Assembly: GCA_003455565.1 (NCBI GenBank) | Contig: DMQW01000292.1 | Location: 1,017-6,270, forward strand | From: Limisphaerales bacterium | GTDB lineage: Bacteria; Verrucomicrobiota; Verrucomicrobiia; Limisphaerales; UBA11358 | DNA length: 5,254 bases | Direction: 5' to 3' | In this document: positions 4,729-5,254 of the stretch, one piece after another | Layout of the letters: every line of letters begins with the position of its first letter | Position numbering within the stretch: the first letter of the stretch is position 1 | Program-made: the position numbers and the translations under genes | Notes under the pieces: generated by a model | Seen by the model: only the letters and a program-made list of their open reading frames with translations | Told to the model about the DNA's origin: nothing | Databases searched by the model: none

Positions 4729-5254
4729 ACTTCTTTAGCTCCGCACCCGCCAGTTGAATCAACGGCTTGATGGTCGCCGCGTCGAATTGAAATTTGCAGC
4801 CCGCCGCCGCAAACAATTCCGGCAAAGGCCGCGACCCGCCGAGGGCCAACGATTTTTTGTAATCGTTCAACGCCTTCACCTTGTCGCGCCGCGAATTCGC
4901 CCAGACCTGCAACGCGCCGAGCTGTGCGATGCCGTATTCGACGTAGTAAAACGGATGGATGAAAATGTGGAGCTGCCGGTGCCACGAAAACGCCCGCGCT
5001 TCCTCGTAGCTGTTCCAATCCACGTCGCCGCCGAAGCGGTCCATCAATTGCAGATACGCCGCCTTGCGCTCGGCGCGCGTGTGGTTCGCGTGCGTGTAAA
5101 TCCAGTGCTGAAACGCGTCCACCGTCGCCATCCACGGAAAAAATCCGATGATGCCTTCGAGATGTGTCTTGCGCGCGCGGTTCGCCTCGGCGGCCGGATA
5201 AAATTCTTCCAGGAATTCGTTGCCGAGCAGTTCCATGCTCATCGAGGCGACTTC
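4724..5254 (-). CDS. M3-family oligoendopeptidase (PepF-like), C-terminal part only
   Basis: The frame is open to the right edge; 176 residues are visible, beginning EVASMSMELL, so the ATG at 5242 is internal and the start and the HExxH zinc motif lie outside the window. In M3 metallopeptidases the Glu in the E-(V/A)-x-S segment downstream of HExxH is the third zinc ligand, and it is the very first codon here (5252-5254). The rest matches the family's C-terminal helical half: ATVDAFQHWIYTHANHTRAE, DRFGGDVDW, then HIFIHPFYYVEYGIAQLGA (visible residues about 96-114), where the His and Tyr cluster lines the active site in relatives, and a terminal GGSRPLPELFAAAG segment. These are cytoplasmic zinc enzymes that degrade oligopeptides. 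The C-terminus (ELKKL) looks full length even though its stop codon is provided by the heptamer array. Neighbour on the same strand: the four-helix-bundle gene, 24 bp downstream. Confidence 0.92.
   Translation of the reverse strand, partial: EVASMSMELLGNEFLEEFYPAAEANRARKTHLEGIIGFFPWMATVDAFQHWIYTHANHTRAERKAAYLQLMDRFGGDVDWNSYEEARAFSWHRQLHIFIHPFYYVEYGIAQLGALQVWANSRRDKVKALNDYKKSLALGGSRPLPELFAAAGCKFQFDAATIKPLIQLAGAELKKL

Noticed and set aside
4710..5135. 141-residue minus-strand frame overlapping the peptidase
   Set aside because: Same strand but a different frame from the clearly conserved M3 peptidase; the sequence is low-complexity Arg/Ala/Gly.

Overview
The window is a piece of a bacterial chromosome with about 57-62% GC in the coding regions that I counted by hand. 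The gene content points to a heterotrophic, polysaccharide-degrading bacterium. A GH28-like beta-helix protein, a four-helix-bundle (S23/IVP-type) gene flanked by heptamer repeats, A-rich leaders and no clear Shine-Dalgarno sequences together look most like Verrucomicrobiota (Limisphaerales/Pedosphaera-like). That placement is an inference from gene style, not from a marker gene.

Layout. (1) 1-1215, plus strand: the C-terminal 404 residues of a GH28/pectate-lyase-like right-handed beta-helix protein, cut by the left edge. (2) 1218-1659, minus strand: a VOC (glyoxalase/extradiol dioxygenase-like) gene broken by two apparent single-base losses and lacking its normal N-terminus. It runs tail-to-tail with gene 1. 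(3) 1650-1910, minus strand: a short signal-peptide ORF, probably the stump of a longer secreted protein, running directly into the broken VOC gene. Together, 2 and 3 look like a decaying or rearranged patch. (4) 1911-2176: an intergenic region with three compact hairpins and small direct repeats. (5) 2195-2971, plus strand: a class I glutamine-amidotransferase-like hydrolase of the gamma-glutamyl-GABA hydrolase (C26) type. It overlaps by ATGA with (6) 2968-4311, plus strand: a complete NtrC-type sigma-54-dependent response regulator (receiver, AAA+, Fis-type HTH). (7) 4315-4728: a small unit made of a four-helix-bundle protein gene (4388-4699, minus) bracketed by two inverted arrays of five heptamers each. 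(8) 4724-5254, minus strand: the C-terminal 176 residues of an M3-family oligoendopeptidase, cut by the right edge just at its third zinc-ligand Glu.

How they fit together. The C26 hydrolase and the regulator are almost certainly one translationally coupled operon, which suggests signal-controlled nitrogen or gamma-glutamyl metabolism. No sensor kinase is visible. The four-helix-bundle unit sits exactly between the stop codons of two convergent genes, is clearly poorer in GC (about 47%), and carries the downstream gene's stop codon and its own start codon inside the repeats. It is the most unusual item here: it looks like an inserted cassette with no transposase of its own.
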